Positions 17,115 through 26,391 of a stretch of DNA of 33,414 bases are shown in pieces. Under the pieces are notes generated by a model. The model had not been told where the DNA came from. It was given only the letters and a program-made list of their open reading frames with translations, and did no database searches. Position 1 is the stretch's first letter, and each line of letters starts with the position of its first letter. The position numbers were made by a program, and so were the translations under genes. Source of the stretch: an uncultured Aeromonadaceae bacterium (GTDB taxonomy: Bacteria; Pseudomonadota; Gammaproteobacteria; Enterobacterales; Aeromonadaceae); contig CAMFKP010000042.1 in NCBI GenBank assembly GCA_945957385.1, forward strand, positions 1 through 33,414, given 5' to 3'.

Positions 17115-17984
17115 TTATTTCCAACCGAGAAAATTCAACCAGCCCGCCAGCTGATCGCCGCGTTCGTCGCGGGTTTGCAGGGCGAGCTGACGCCAGTCGA
17201 GCTTGTTTTGCCGTTTGACGGCCAGGGCCCGTTCGCGCACCGCCTGATCCAGCCAACTGACCTGACCGCTGCGGTAGAGATCCAGCACCGGGCAGGGGAG
17301 GCCGGCGATGTCGCGCGCCAGTATCTGGTTGGCATCCGTCGCCGGGTAAAACGCATCGATCAGCACCAGCCCATCGGGCGCGGCCAGGGTCTGGCTGCTG
17401 AGCAGACCGCCGAGCCAGGCGGCGCTGCTGCCGGCAGCGACCAGCAGGGTATAGCCACCGCTGCCGCTGTTATTTTCCATCAGTGCCGTCAGCCGCAGCT
17501 GCCAGCTTTCACGGAAGGCCTGGATCGCCAGTTGATCCTGCTCCGCATTCGGGTCGAGGGTCAGTTGGCGCGGGCTGGGCAGCATGATCAGGGTATCGAA
17601 ACCGAGGGCATTCAGGCGCTGACTCAACGGCAGCAGGTCTGCCACTTGCTGCCAATCGGGCAACAAGACCGCGAGGCCAAGGCGGAAGCCCTGCTCGCTC
17701 TTGTGGAGCAGGGTGACTTGCTCGCCGACCTTGGTGGTCTCGCCATGGGCTTGCCAATCTTCAGCCTGCCAATACTCTTCGGGATCTGTGCTCGCGGCCG
17801 CGCTGACAACAGGGGTGGCGGGCTGGCTCTCTGGCGCTGCGGTACTGTCTGCGGCAGAAGCGGCCTCGCCGCTGGCGGATGCGCTGGCTTCCGGCGCCGT
17901 GGGGGCCGCGGCGGGCTCGGCGGCGCTCAGCGTGGCCGGGCAGGCGCACAGGATCAGGCAGATCAGCAACAGGTGACGCAGCAT
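17115..17984 (-). CDS. DUF3530-family exported protein, alpha/beta-hydrolase-like
   Basis: Function not known. From the ATG at 17984, which has GGAG six bases upstream, it is 289 residues; an ATG at 17996 would add four. A signal peptide (MLRHLLLICLILCACPATLSA) is followed by an Ala/Ser/Pro/Glu-rich low-complexity linker to about residue 65. A globular part then resembles a degenerate alpha/beta hydrolase: LGLAVLLPDW, a nucleophile-elbow-like VAAGSSAAWLGG and LVLIDAFYP. The globular part has no histidine after the HKSEQG stretch, so the usual triad cannot form. It is followed in the same direction by the dehydrogenase after the AT-rich gap. Confidence 0.7.
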   Translation of the reverse strand: MLRHLLLICLILCACPATLSAAEPAAAPTAPEASASASGEAASAADSTAAPESQPATPVVSAAASTDPEEYWQAEDWQAHGETTKVGEQVTLLHKSEQGFRLGLAVLLPDWQQVADLLPLSQRLNALGFDTLIMLPSPRQLTLDPNAEQDQLAIQAFRESWQLRLTALMENNSGSGGYTLLVAAGSSAAWLGGLLSSQTLAAPDGLVLIDAFYPATDANQILARDIAGLPCPVLDLYRSGQVSWLDQAVRERALAVKRQNKLDWRQLALQTRDERGDQLAGWLNFLGWK

Positions 17985-18046
17985 CGGATTCTCCATGGCC
18001 CCAGGGCGATGGCTGGATCATAAGCGGTTGTGACGGTCGGAGAAAG

Positions 18047-18090
18047 TGGCCGGCCCTCTGGATGTGAAATGGCCGGCAGAGGCCGGCCAT
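18047..18090 (-). terminator. GGCCGGC repeat hairpins downstream of rluA
   Basis: Three copies of GGCCGGC (from 18048, 18071 and 18082) can form two competing hairpins: 18069-18077 with 18082-18090 (perfect 9 bp, AGAG loop), or 18047-18060 with 18077-18089 (one bulge). On the minus strand the first is followed by TTTCAC, a poor T run. It lies between the rluA stop and the DUF3530 gene and may end or attenuate the rluA transcript. Confidence 0.5.
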
Positions 18091-18102
18091 CATGTTGCTG
18101 AA

Positions 18103-18765
18103 TTACAGCGGAAACGGTGCTGGCGCCTCGAACGTCAGGCGCTGGCCGGAGAGCGGATGGTTGAAGCTCAGCATGGCGGCGTGCAGGTAGAGGTGCGGTG
18201 CCGCGGCTTGAGCCTCGGGCGGTGCGTAGAGGTGGTCACCGAGGATCGGGTGGCCGAGCTCCATCATGTGTACCCGCAACTGGTGTGAGCGCCCGGTGAT
18301 CGGTTTGAGCTTGACCAGACTGCGATCGGCCTCGACACGTTGGCAGATGTAGTGCGTGATGGCGCGCCGGCCATGTTCGTAGTTCACCTGCTGGCGCGGC
18401 CGGTTTTCCCAGTCGACACACAGCGGCAGATCGACGGTGCCTTCGAGTTTCTCCATCTGTCCCCAGACCCAGGCGTAATAGTACTTTTCGGTCTTGCGAT
18501 CCTGAAACTGACGTCCCAGCGCGCTGGTGGCTTGTGCCGTTTTCGCCACCACCAGGACGCCGGAGGTCCCCATGTCCAGACGATGCACGGCGCCGCCTTG
18601 CGGATAACGGCTCTTGACGCGGGATGCAATGCTGTCGAAGTGTTCAACGGCTTTGCCGGGGACGCTCAAGATGCCACTGGGCTTGTTGACGACAATGATG
18701 TGCTCGTCCTCGAACAGGATGTCGAGGAAGGGCTCCTTGGGCGGATCGTAGTGGAACGTGCTCAT
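18103..18765 (-). CDS. rluA: 23S/tRNA pseudouridine synthase RluA
   Basis: Dual-specificity enzyme that makes pseudouridine at 23S position 746 and at position 32 of several tRNAs. The 220 residues (E. coli 219) align along the full length with E. coli RluA: MSTFHYDPPKEPFLDILFED, VNKPSGILSVPG, the catalytic motif HRLDMGTSG with D64 (the same number as E. coli), LKPITGRSHQLRVHM and GHPILGDHLYA. There is no S4 domain, as expected for RluA. It lies 45 bases after rapA on the same strand, as in E. coli. Confidence 0.96.
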   Translation of the reverse strand: MSTFHYDPPKEPFLDILFEDEHIIVVNKPSGILSVPGKAVEHFDSIASRVKSRYPQGGAVHRLDMGTSGVLVVAKTAQATSALGRQFQDRKTEKYYYAWVWGQMEKLEGTVDLPLCVDWENRPRQQVNYEHGRRAITHYICQRVEADRSLVKLKPITGRSHQLRVHMMELGHPILGDHLYAPPEAQAAAPHLYLHAAMLSFNHPLSGQRLTFEAPAPFPL

Positions 18766-18810
18766 GCCTCTTCCTTGTCAATCGCCCCGCAGAGCGGGGC
18801 GAGGATGGGA

Positions 18811-21687
18811 TTACTGGTGGGCGACGACGACAAACCGGATGGCGTCGAGGCGCAGTTGCGTCTGATCCAGCAGGTGGTCGAGCTCGGTTCTGAGTTCGCG
18901 CAGGTGGACCAGCTCGGAGTCGCGCACGGACGGGTTGACGGCGCGTAGTGCCTCCAGCCGGGCCAGTTCACTCTCCAGGGTATGGTGCATGCGTTGGCGA
19001 GCCTCGGCAACGATGCCGGCCAACTGTTCGCCAGCCTGGGCCTCGGCCTGGTTCAGCAGCCCGTGGATCACCGCCTGTGAGGTGCTGACCAGTTTGCTTC
19101 CCAGATGACGGTTGACCGGGCTTAACTGGCGATCAAACGCGGTGAAACTGACCTTGCTGCCCAGGTTATTGCCCCCCTTGTCCAGCAACAGGCGGATCGG
19201 GGTCGGCGGCAGGAAGCGATACAGCTGGGGATGGCTGGCTGACTCGGCGACAAACACCACTTCCAGCATCATGGCGCCAGCCGGCAATGCCTTGTTCTTC
19301 AGCAGTGCCACCGAGGTGGAGCCGATTTCTGAGCCGAGCACCAGATCGATACCACCGCGGATCAGCGGGTGATCCCAGGTGATGAAGGTCAGATCATCGC
19401 GCGACAACGCGGTGTCGCGTTCGAAGGTGATCGTCATGCCATCGTCCGGCAGGCCGGGGAACACAGGCACCAGCATATGGTCACCCGGCGTCAGGACGAT
19501 GGCGTTCTCGCCGCGGTCATCCTGCTGGATCCCGATATCGTCAAACAGCTGCAAGGCAAAGCTGGTCAGTGCCGTGTCGTCATCCTCCTCGGCCAGCTGT
19601 TCAACCAGCTGACGGGCCGCCGCGCCGCCGCCGGAGTGGATTTCCAGCAGACGATCGCGCCCCTGTTCCAGCTTCGACTTCAGCGCTTCGTGTGCACTGC
19701 GGGTACGTTCTAGCAACGGCAGCAGTTGCGCCTCATCGGTGACGTTTTCCGCCAACAGGGTGAACAGATCGTCTCGTACCGATTCAAACACCACGCGTCC
19801 GGTCGGACAGGTCTCTTCAAAGGCATTCAGGCCGAGGTGGTACCACTGCTGCAGCGTCTGTTGGGCCGTTTCCTGCAGGTAAGGCACGTGGATTTCGACG
19901 ATGTTCAGCTGGCCGATGCGGTCGAGACGGCCGATGCGTTGCTCCAGCAAGTCCGGATTCAGCGGCAGATCGAACAGCACCAGATGGCGGGCAAACTGGA
20001 AGTTGCGCCCTTCAGAGCCGATTTCGGAGCAGAACAGCACCTGGGCCCCTCCATCCTCCTGGGCGAAGTAGGCGGCGGCCTTGTCGCGTTCCAGCAGGCT
20101 CATGCCTTCGTGGAATACGGCGCCGCGGATCCCTTCGCGCAGCCGCAGTGCGTTCTCCAGCGTCAGTGCCGTTGCTGCCTCGGAGCAGATCACCAGTACC
20201 TTGTCATGGCGTGAGGATTTCAGCAGCGACAGCAGCCAGTCGATGCGGGGGTCGAATTGGGCCCAGCTCGCGGCATCGCCTTCGAACTGCTGGAAGATCT
20301 TCTCCGGATAGAGGTAGCGGCGGGCCCGGGTATCGGCATCACCGCTGTTGCCGCCCATCATCCCCATCACCTTGATTGCGGTCTTGTACTGATCCGGCAA
20401 CGGCAGCGGATAGAGGTTGAGGTGACGCTCCGGGAAGCCCTGAATCGCGGCGCGGGTATTGCGGAACAGTACGCGGCCGGTTCCGTGACGGTCCAGCAGC
20501 GCATGCAGGATCTGCTCGCGACCTTCGGCACTGTGCAGGGCGTCGACATCCAGATCGTCCAGACAGTCGCGCAGCGTCTGCAGTCCCGCGGCATCGAGCT
20601 CGCCACCGTCCAGCAACTGCTGGGCAACGCTGGCGACCTGACCATAGGCCTGCTCCTCGGCCAGGAAGGCGTCGTAATCGTAGAAGCGCTCCGGATCCAG
20701 CAGGCGCAGACGGGCAAAGTGGCTCTGGTGGCCGAGTTGATCCGGGGTCGCGGTCAGCAACAAGACGCCTGGTGTCTCGTCGGCCAATGCCTCGACCATC
20801 TGGTAGGCGCGGCTGGGCGCCGATTCGCTCCACTCGAGGTGATGGGCCTCGTCAACGACCAGCAGATCCCAGGGTGCCTCATGCAGTTCATCAAAGCGCG
20901 CGCGCTTCTTGCGCAGCCAGTCCAGGCTGCAGATCACCAGTTGTTCGGTTTCGAACGGGTTCTGAGCCTCGCCGGCCAGCTCCATGCAGCGCTCTTCATC
21001 GAACAGCGCAAAGTGCAGGTTGAAGCGGCGCAACATCTCGACCAGCCATTGGTGCTGCAGCGATTCCGGCACCAGAATCAACACCCGCTGGGCGCGTCCT
21101 GACAACAATTGCTGGTGGATGATCATGCCGGCCTCGATTGTCTTGCCGAGACCAACCTCGTCGGCGAGCAATACCCGCGGGGCATGGCGATGGCCGACTT
21201 CATGAGCAATGTGCAGCTGGTGCGGGATCAGGCTGACCCGGCCGCCGGCCAGGCCGCGGGTCGGGCTGCGGCGACGGGCGTGCTGATGGCTCAGTGCCTG
21301 ATAGCGCAGCGCAAAGCGTGACAGGCGGTCAATCTGACCGGCGAACAGGCGATCCTGCGGTTTATTGAACTTCAGGAAGTGACTGAGGAATACCTCTTTA
21401 AGCGCCACCGCTTCCCCGTTGTCCTCGCGGAGGCCGAGGTAGGTGAGCAAACCATTTTGCTCTTCAACCTCGGAGATCTTCAGTGTCCACTCTTCGTGAC
21501 TGGTAATGACATCACCCGGATGAAACTGAACTCGGGTGACCGGAGCATCTTCCTTGGCATAAATACGGTTCTCGCCACTGGCGGGAAACAACAGGGTCAC
21601 CATACGTCCCTCAATGGCAACCACAGTACCCAGACCCAGATCGGTCTCGGTATCACTAATCCAACGCTGGCCAAGTGCAAATGACAT
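18811..21687 (-). CDS. rapA: RNA polymerase-associated Swi2/Snf2 ATPase RapA
   Basis: ATP-dependent remodeller that binds RNA polymerase and promotes its recycling after termination. The ATG at 21687, with GGGAG before it, starts [20 protein letters not shown] and gives 958 residues (E. coli 968); the open frame upstream to 21774 is not part of it. In order there are N-terminal Tudor-like domains, the Walker A motif [12 protein letters not shown] (near 180), the DEAH box VDEAHH, helicase motif VI ([12 protein letters not shown]) and the long C-terminal RapA-specific region ending [12 protein letters not shown]. It is the first gene before rluA. The DNA is clearly richer in GC than the window ends. 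Confidence 0.97.
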   Translation of the reverse strand: MSFALGQRWISDTETDLGLGTVVAIEGRMVTLLFPASGENRIYAKEDAPVTRVQFHPGDVITSHEEWTLKISEVEEQNGLLTYLGLREDNGEAVALKEVFLSHFLKFNKPQDRLFAGQIDRLSRFALRYQALSHQHARRRSPTRGLAGGRVSLIPHQLHIAHEVGHRHAPRVLLADEVGLGKTIEAGMIIHQQLLSGRAQRVLILVPESLQHQWLVEMLRRFNLHFALFDEERCMELAGEAQNPFETEQLVICSLDWLRKKRARFDELHEAPWDLLVVDEAHHLEWSESAPSRAYQMVEALADETPGVLLLTATPDQLGHQSHFARLRLLDPERFYDYDAFLAEEQAYGQVASVAQQLLDGGELDAAGLQTLRDCLDDLDVDALHSAEGREQILHALLDRHGTGRVLFRNTRAAIQGFPERHLNLYPLPLPDQYKTAIKVMGMMGGNSGDADTRARRYLYPEKIFQQFEGDAASWAQFDPRIDWLLSLLKSSRHDKVLVICSEAATALTLENALRLREGIRGAVFHEGMSLLERDKAAAYFAQEDGGAQVLFCSEIGSEGRNFQFARHLVLFDLPLNPDLLEQRIGRLDRIGQLNIVEIHVPYLQETAQQTLQQWYHLGLNAFEETCPTGRVVFESVRDDLFTLLAENVTDEAQLLPLLERTRSAHEALKSKLEQGRDRLLEIHSGGGAAARQLVEQLAEEDDDTALTSFALQLFDDIGIQQDDRGENAIVLTPGDHMLVPVFPGLPDDGMTITFERDTALSRDDLTFITWDHPLIRGGIDLVLGSEIGSTSVALLKNKALPAGAMMLEVVFVAESASHPQLYRFLPPTPIRLLLDKGGNNLGSKVSFTAFDRQLSPVNRHLGSKLVSTSQAVIHGLLNQAEAQAGEQLAGIVAEARQRMHHTLESELARLEALRAVNPSVRDSELVHLRELRTELDHLLDQTQLRLDAIRFVVVAHQ

Positions 21688-21956
21688 CAACAACTCCCAC
21701 GCCACACAGCTACAACAAAAACGAATGCGAGAAAAAAGGGGCGCTATGTTACCCGAAGCCTGCGGTCTTATCACCCGCCGTCTGCGTGATTATGCGCGCT
21801 TTACTCGTGGCCATGGCATGCCATCCCGCGCGAGCGCCTTTTCTCGAAGCGTAGTCCTTGTCCGGCGGCTTGTCGGCTAATTCCCCTGTTCCGGCTCGGT
21901 GTTTGTCGCTGGCAATTGGCGCTAGAGTTAAACAAACAACCGAGCGGAGAGCCAGC

Positions 21957-22715
21957 ATGACCGAGTGGGTAACGGGGCGCGTTAGCGCGGTGCGTCACTG
22001 GAGTGACAAGCTGTTCTCATTACGAGTGGAAGCCGATCTGGCGCCCTATCAAGCCGGGCAGTTTACCCGCCTGGGATTGATGTTGCCGACGGCGGAAGGG
22101 GCGTTGGAGCGGGTGGCCCATGCCTACTCGTTCGTGAATCCGCCGCAAGCTGGTTATCACGAGTTCTACATAGTGCTGATCCCGCAAGGGCGGTTGACGC
22201 CGCACCTGCAGCAGTTACAGGTCGGTGATACGTTGTGGCTGGCCAGACAGGCCAGCGGTTTCTTGACGCTGGATGAGTTGCCGGCAGGTCGTGATCTGTG
22301 GATGTTGTCGACCGGGACGGCGATAGGACCTTTCCTGTCGCTGCTGGCGGCAGGTGGCATCGCGGAGCGCTATTCGCAATTGGTGCTGGCACATGGGGTG
22401 CGCTGGGGGAGTGAACTCAGTTACCGCGACGAGATAAGCCAGTTGCAGGCGCGCTGGCCCGGACGGGTGCATTATGTTCCTTGCGTAACCCGCGAACCCT
22501 GGCGCGAGGGAATCGCGGGGCGGATACCGGCGGCGATTGCGCAGGGTGCGCTGGAAGCCTGTGTCGGCTTGCCGTTCAGTGCCGACGCCAGCCGGTTTGT
22601 GCTGTGTGGCAATCCGCAGATGGTCAAAGAGACGTTACAGGCGCTGCAGCTGCGCGGTTTTCGTAAACACCTGCGCCGTGAGGCGGGCGAAATCTGCATG
22701 GAAAATTATTGGTAG
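21957..22715 (+). CDS. fpr: Ferredoxin/flavodoxin-NADP+ reductase
   Basis: FAD enzyme that passes electrons between NADPH and flavodoxin or ferredoxin. The ATG at 21957 with GGAG upstream gives 252 residues (E. coli 248), starting MTEWVTGRVSAVRHWSDKLF; the frame is open to 21858 but that part is unlike Fpr. FAD-binding RVAHAYSFVNPP, the NADP-binding region STGTAIGPFLSLL and LCGNPQMV, and the aromatic C-terminus ENYW typical of this class are present. It is divergent from rapA. It converges on a small membrane-protein gene with only three bases between the stops. Confidence 0.95.
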   Translation: MTEWVTGRVSAVRHWSDKLFSLRVEADLAPYQAGQFTRLGLMLPTAEGALERVAHAYSFVNPPQAGYHEFYIVLIPQGRLTPHLQQLQVGDTLWLARQASGFLTLDELPAGRDLWMLSTGTAIGPFLSLLAAGGIAERYSQLVLAHGVRWGSELSYRDEISQLQARWPGRVHYVPCVTREPWREGIAGRIPAAIAQGALEACVGLPFSADASRFVLCGNPQMVKETLQALQLRGFRKHLRREAGEICMENYW

Positions 22716-22718
22716 TGA

Positions 22719-22886
22719 TTAACGGGTGAGCCACATCATCAGACTGAGCAGCAGGGCCAATCCGCCACCGAGCCCAATGATCCAGCAGAACCCCTTGAGC
22801 CCCTGGCGCAACGGGATACGCCACCACAACAGGAACAGTAACCAGCCCAGAGCCAGCAGTAACGGTAGGAGAAAGAGTCTGGTCAT
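22719..22886 (-). CDS. Small inner-membrane protein, function unknown
   Basis: Starting at the ATG at 22886, a 55-residue protein with two predicted spans (MTRLFLLPLLLALGWLLFLL and, after the basic loop WWRIPLRQGLKG, the span FCWIIGLGGGLALLLSLMMW). The frame is open upstream to an ATG at 22949 and a GTG at 22967; these would add a hydrophilic tail of 21 or 27 residues. The GTG has the best ribosome site (AAGGGAC) and a TACAAT lies at 22934-22929, so the start is not settled. I do not recognise the family. It ends three bases from the fpr stop. Confidence 0.5.
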   Translation of the reverse strand: MTRLFLLPLLLALGWLLFLLWWRIPLRQGLKGFCWIIGLGGGLALLLSLMMWLTR

Positions 22887-23020
22887 GCTGATCGGGGCCT
22901 TGTATGCTCGAGGGCTGATATCGCCATTGTACCTGTTGTTGTCTGTCATGACGTTACTACCGATCACGTCCCTTCAGTTTTCAGTCCTGCCATCCCCATG
23001 GCGGCGCGGGTCATAAGCCC

Positions 23021-23449
23021 GTGACGCTGGCTACAGCCTGCGCCCTGTTTATCAGCGCCTTGTTGTCCGCCACCCTACTGCCTGGCGGTTCCGAGGTGGC
23101 GCTGGCGACATGGGCCTGGCAGCAGCCCCAGCAGCTGCTGTTGGGCTGGGGTCTCGCGACCACAGGGAATGTGCTCGGTTCTATGCTGACCTGGTGGATG
23201 GGGTACCTGGTTGCGCGCTGGCGCCCGCTGTACGGTCCACATCGTCGGGCGACACAACAGGCATTGGGCTGGTTACAGGCATACGGTTATTGGGCGCTGC
23301 TGTTAGCCTGGTTGCCGCTGGTGGGGGATCCGCTTTGCCTGCTGGCCGGATGGTTACGCTGGTCGTTTTGGCGCAGTGCCGTGCTGATTTTGCTGGGGAA
23401 GGCGGCACGTTATGCGCTGATTGTCGTGACGGCCAGCACCTTGGCCTGA
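23021..23449 (+). CDS. yqaA: YqaA-like DedA/SNARE-associated membrane protein
   Basis: Inner-membrane protein of the DedA/VTT superfamily, whose members flip or transport lipids; the role of YqaA itself is not established. The 142 residues equal the length of E. coli YqaA and share ISALLSATLLPGGSEVAL near the start, TTGNVLGSM, and LPLVGDPLCLLAGWLR toward the end. The start is a GTG; no ATG is available in frame and the ribosome site is weak. In E. coli yqaA is beside gshA; here the M16 protease gene lies between them. Confidence 0.85.
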   Translation: MTLATACALFISALLSATLLPGGSEVALATWAWQQPQQLLLGWGLATTGNVLGSMLTWWMGYLVARWRPLYGPHRRATQQALGWLQAYGYWALLLAWLPLVGDPLCLLAGWLRWSFWRSAVLILLGKAARYALIVVTASTLA

Positions 23450-23487
23450 GGTTGTCTTTTTCTGCATTCGAGGTAGGAGTGAACGCC

Positions 23488-26391
23488 GTGTTATCTATCA
23501 AATCCTTGTCGTTCTCACGCGCGTGTGCCCGCCTGATCTGCGGCTGCGCTCTGCTGTTGCTGGCGTTACCGATATCGGCGGCAACGCAGCTGGTATCGGA
23601 ACAAAAAGCGCTCCCCGGTAGTTTGGCGATCCCGTATCAAATGTATCGACTGGATAATGGTTTGACGCTGATCCTGCACCCGGATCACTCGGATCCGTTG
23701 GTGCATGTCAATGTCACCTACCATGTCGGCTCATCCCGGGAACAGCAGGGCATGACCGGTTTTGCCCACTTCTTTGAACATATGATGTTTCAAGGCTCAC
23801 AGCATGTCGGTGATCAGCAACATCTGAAGCTTATCCAGCAGGCGGGTGGCAGCGTCAACGGGCAGACGGATAACGATGTCACCCGTTATTACCAGACGGT
23901 GCCAGCCAATGAACTGGAGCGGGTGTTATGGCTGGAGTCCGATCGCATGGGGTTCCTGCTGCAAGCCGTGAGTCAAAAGAAGTTCGAGATCCAGCGCGAT
24001 ACCGTGAAAAACGAGCGTGCGCAACGTATCGATAATCAGCCTTATGGCCGGATCGGGGAGGTGATGGGCGAGAGCCTCTACCCTCGAGATCATCCCTATT
24101 CGTGGCCAGTCATCGGCTATACCGAGGATCTGAACCGTGTCGATGTTAACGATCTGAAACGCTTCTTTTTGACATGGTATGGACCGAACAATGCCACCCT
24201 GACTATTGGCGGTGATTTTGATCCCCAGCAGGCCCTGAGCTGGGTCGAAAAATATTTTGGTCCGCTGCCGGCCGGACCCGCGATACCGCGATTGCAGCCA
24301 CAGCCTGTCGAACTCAAGGCTGATCGTCATGTGACGCTGGAGGATCGCATTGAACAGCCTGTATTGCTGGTATCCATTCCGACCCGGGTTCGCCCCGGGA
24401 GTGAGGACGAGCTGGCACTAATCCTGCTCAGCGAAGTCCTGGGGGGATCGAAGAACAGCCTGTTTTATCAACAACTGGTCAAAACCGGGTTGGCGGTTCA
24501 GGCCAGTGCTGATTTCTCCTGCCGGGAGCTGGATTGTCGCCTCGATCTGACGTTGGTGCCGAATACCAGTCGCATGCAGGGATTGGCCCCGTTGGCGCAG
24601 AAGGCGGCGACCTTGTTGTCCAACTTTGCCGAGCGCGGTGTGCGTGCCGATGATCTGGCGCGGGTGCAGGGGATCCTGAAGGCTCAGGGGGTCTGGCGTC
24701 TGGACAGTGTTGAAGGCAAGGTCAACGAGCTCAGTGAAGGGCAGGTGCAACAGGGTGATCCGCAAGCGGGTCTGAAACAGTTGCAACAGTTGCAAGGCAT
24801 GACTGCGGCGCGGGTGATGCAAGCGTATCGACAGTTTATCGCCGGCATGCCGGCGTTGTGGTTGAGTGTGGTGCCCAAGGGGCAGACGAAATGGCAGGTT
24901 GCCAAACCGGACTTTCAACCGTCGACGCGTCAATTGAGCTCCTATCAACATCAGGCGGCGCCTGCTCTGCGTCAGGTGAACGACCATTTTGACCGCAGCA
25001 AAATGCCGGCAAGTGGGGCAACACCTGTGTTAAAAATGCCGACGTTATGGCGTAGGACGTTGGGCAGTCTCTCGGTACTGGGCAGTCAACAGACGGAACT
25101 ACCTGCTGTCTCGCTGATCATTACATTGCCCGGTGGGCGCCGGACTGAACCTGCTGGCAAGGCCGGTGTGGCCAACCTGACGGCATTGATGGTGCGTCAG
25201 GGAACGCGGCGTTTGAGTGGTGAGCAGTTAAGCGATGAATTGCAACGCATGGGAGCCAATATTGGCTTGTCTGCGGACCTGTATAACACCTCAGTCGATG
25301 TCAGCGCGCTGAGTGAAGCCCTGCCGAAGACGCTCGCTCTGGTACAAGAACTGTTGGCGGAGCCGGCGTTCCGAGAAGAGGACTTTATCCGGCTCAAGAG
25401 CCAGTTGTTACAGGCAGAACGCCAGCGCGGCCAGGAACCCAGTGTGCTAGCCGATCGGACGTTTAATCGTCTGATTTATGGGACGGCATCACCGCTATCC
25501 GCACCGGATGAGGGCTATCTGGCGACGCTAGGGGCGCTGACGCTGGCAGATGTGAAACGCTACTATGCCGAAAACTACCATCCCGCTGGTGGCAAGGTCA
25601 TCGTGGTCGGCGATGTCGCGCCGGAGACGATTGTCTCCCGGTTGGCTTTCCTGACAACAGATCCGCGTGTTCCACGCCAGTTACCCTCAGTCACGCCTCG
25701 CCAGGCACAGGCCGCGTCGGGGATCTATCTGCTGGATTTACCTGGTGCGGTGCAATCGACATTGCGTATTGGACGGCGCGCTTTGCCGTACGATGCGACC
25801 GGTCCCTTCTTTGTGGCCCAACTGATGAACTTCAACTTCGGCGGTAATTTCAATAGCCGGCTCAATCTGATGTTGCGCGAAGAAAAAGGCTATACGTACG
25901 GCATAAGCAGCCATTTCAGTGCCGTCCCCGATGTTGGTGAGTTTATGATTGCGGCGGATGTGCGCGCTGATGCCACGGTGGACGCGTTGCAAACCTTGGC
26001 GACGGTCATGACAGATTATCGTCAGCAAGGACCGACAGCGGCTGAACTGGACTATCTGAAATCCGCCTTTTCACGACAAGAGGTGCTGTCCTACGAGACG
26101 CTGGATCAGAAGGCTGATTTCCTGCTGTCTTTGGCGTTACAGAATAATCCGGATGACTATATCCAGCGCCAGCAGCTGCGCTTGCAGCAGATCTCTGCGT
26201 CTGAATTGAAACACGCTGCCCAAACATGGCTGGACTGGCAGCAGCAAGTTATTGTCGTGGTTGGCGATGCGGCGAGACTTGAAAAGGGATTGCGCAGTCT
26301 CCACCTACCGGTGCAGCGAGTTCCTAATCCGAATGATTCCCGCCAAGGCCCTTATCCCGCCAAGGCTCAATCCAAGCAAGGAAACCTATGA
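23488..26391 (+). CDS. Periplasmic M16-family (pitrilysin) zinc metalloprotease
   Basis: Two-part peptidase of 967 residues. The start is chosen at the GTG at 23488 because AGGAG lies eight bases upstream; the frame remains open back to 23110 inside yqaA, but that is not real. A signal sequence ends near ALPISA. The N-terminal half holds the inverted zinc motif HFFEH (H94, E97, H98) and the third ligand E176 in VKNERAQR, so it should be active. The C-terminal half is the non-catalytic M16 partner, without HxxEH but with REEKGYTYG, the conserved Arg/Tyr motif. The substrate is unknown. Its stop overlaps the gshA start (ATGA), so the two are co-translated. Confidence 0.9.
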   Translation: MLSIKSLSFSRACARLICGCALLLLALPISAATQLVSEQKALPGSLAIPYQMYRLDNGLTLILHPDHSDPLVHVNVTYHVGSSREQQGMTGFAHFFEHMMFQGSQHVGDQQHLKLIQQAGGSVNGQTDNDVTRYYQTVPANELERVLWLESDRMGFLLQAVSQKKFEIQRDTVKNERAQRIDNQPYGRIGEVMGESLYPRDHPYSWPVIGYTEDLNRVDVNDLKRFFLTWYGPNNATLTIGGDFDPQQALSWVEKYFGPLPAGPAIPRLQPQPVELKADRHVTLEDRIEQPVLLVSIPTRVRPGSEDELALILLSEVLGGSKNSLFYQQLVKTGLAVQASADFSCRELDCRLDLTLVPNTSRMQGLAPLAQKAATLLSNFAERGVRADDLARVQGILKAQGVWRLDSVEGKVNELSEGQVQQGDPQAGLKQLQQLQGMTAARVMQAYRQFIAGMPALWLSVVPKGQTKWQVAKPDFQPSTRQLSSYQHQAAPALRQVNDHFDRSKMPASGATPVLKMPTLWRRTLGSLSVLGSQQTELPAVSLIITLPGGRRTEPAGKAGVANLTALMVRQGTRRLSGEQLSDELQRMGANIGLSADLYNTSVDVSALSEALPKTLALVQELLAEPAFREEDFIRLKSQLLQAERQRGQEPSVLADRTFNRLIYGTASPLSAPDEGYLATLGALTLADVKRYYAENYHPAGGKVIVVGDVAPETIVSRLAFLTTDPRVPRQLPSVTPRQAQAASGIYLLDLPGAVQSTLRIGRRALPYDATGPFFVAQLMNFNFGGNFNSRLNLMLREEKGYTYGISSHFSAVPDVGEFMIAADVRADATVDALQTLATVMTDYRQQGPTAAELDYLKSAFSRQEVLSYETLDQKADFLLSLALQNNPDDYIQRQQLRLQQISASELKHAAQTWLDWQQQVIVVVGDAARLEKGLRSLHLPVQRVPNPNDSRQGPYPAKAQSKQGNL

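Noticed and set aside
17175..18023. 282-codon open frame on the plus strand over the DUF3530 gene
   Set aside because: Antisense shadow; the minus-strand frame has a signal peptide and ribosome site, this one has neither.
20257..21102. 281-codon open frame on the plus strand inside rapA
   Set aside because: Antisense shadow of a GC-rich gene; composition is unlike a real protein and no family is recognised.
21688..21956. Possible small genes between rapA and fpr
   Set aside because: The open frames are short, overlap both 5' regions and lack ribosome sites; the region is better read as divergent upstream DNA.
23110..23487. Long in-frame N-terminal extension of the M16 protease
   Set aside because: It overlaps yqaA in another frame, is alanine-rich without a recognisable domain, and the ribosome site with a signal peptide lies at 23475-23488.
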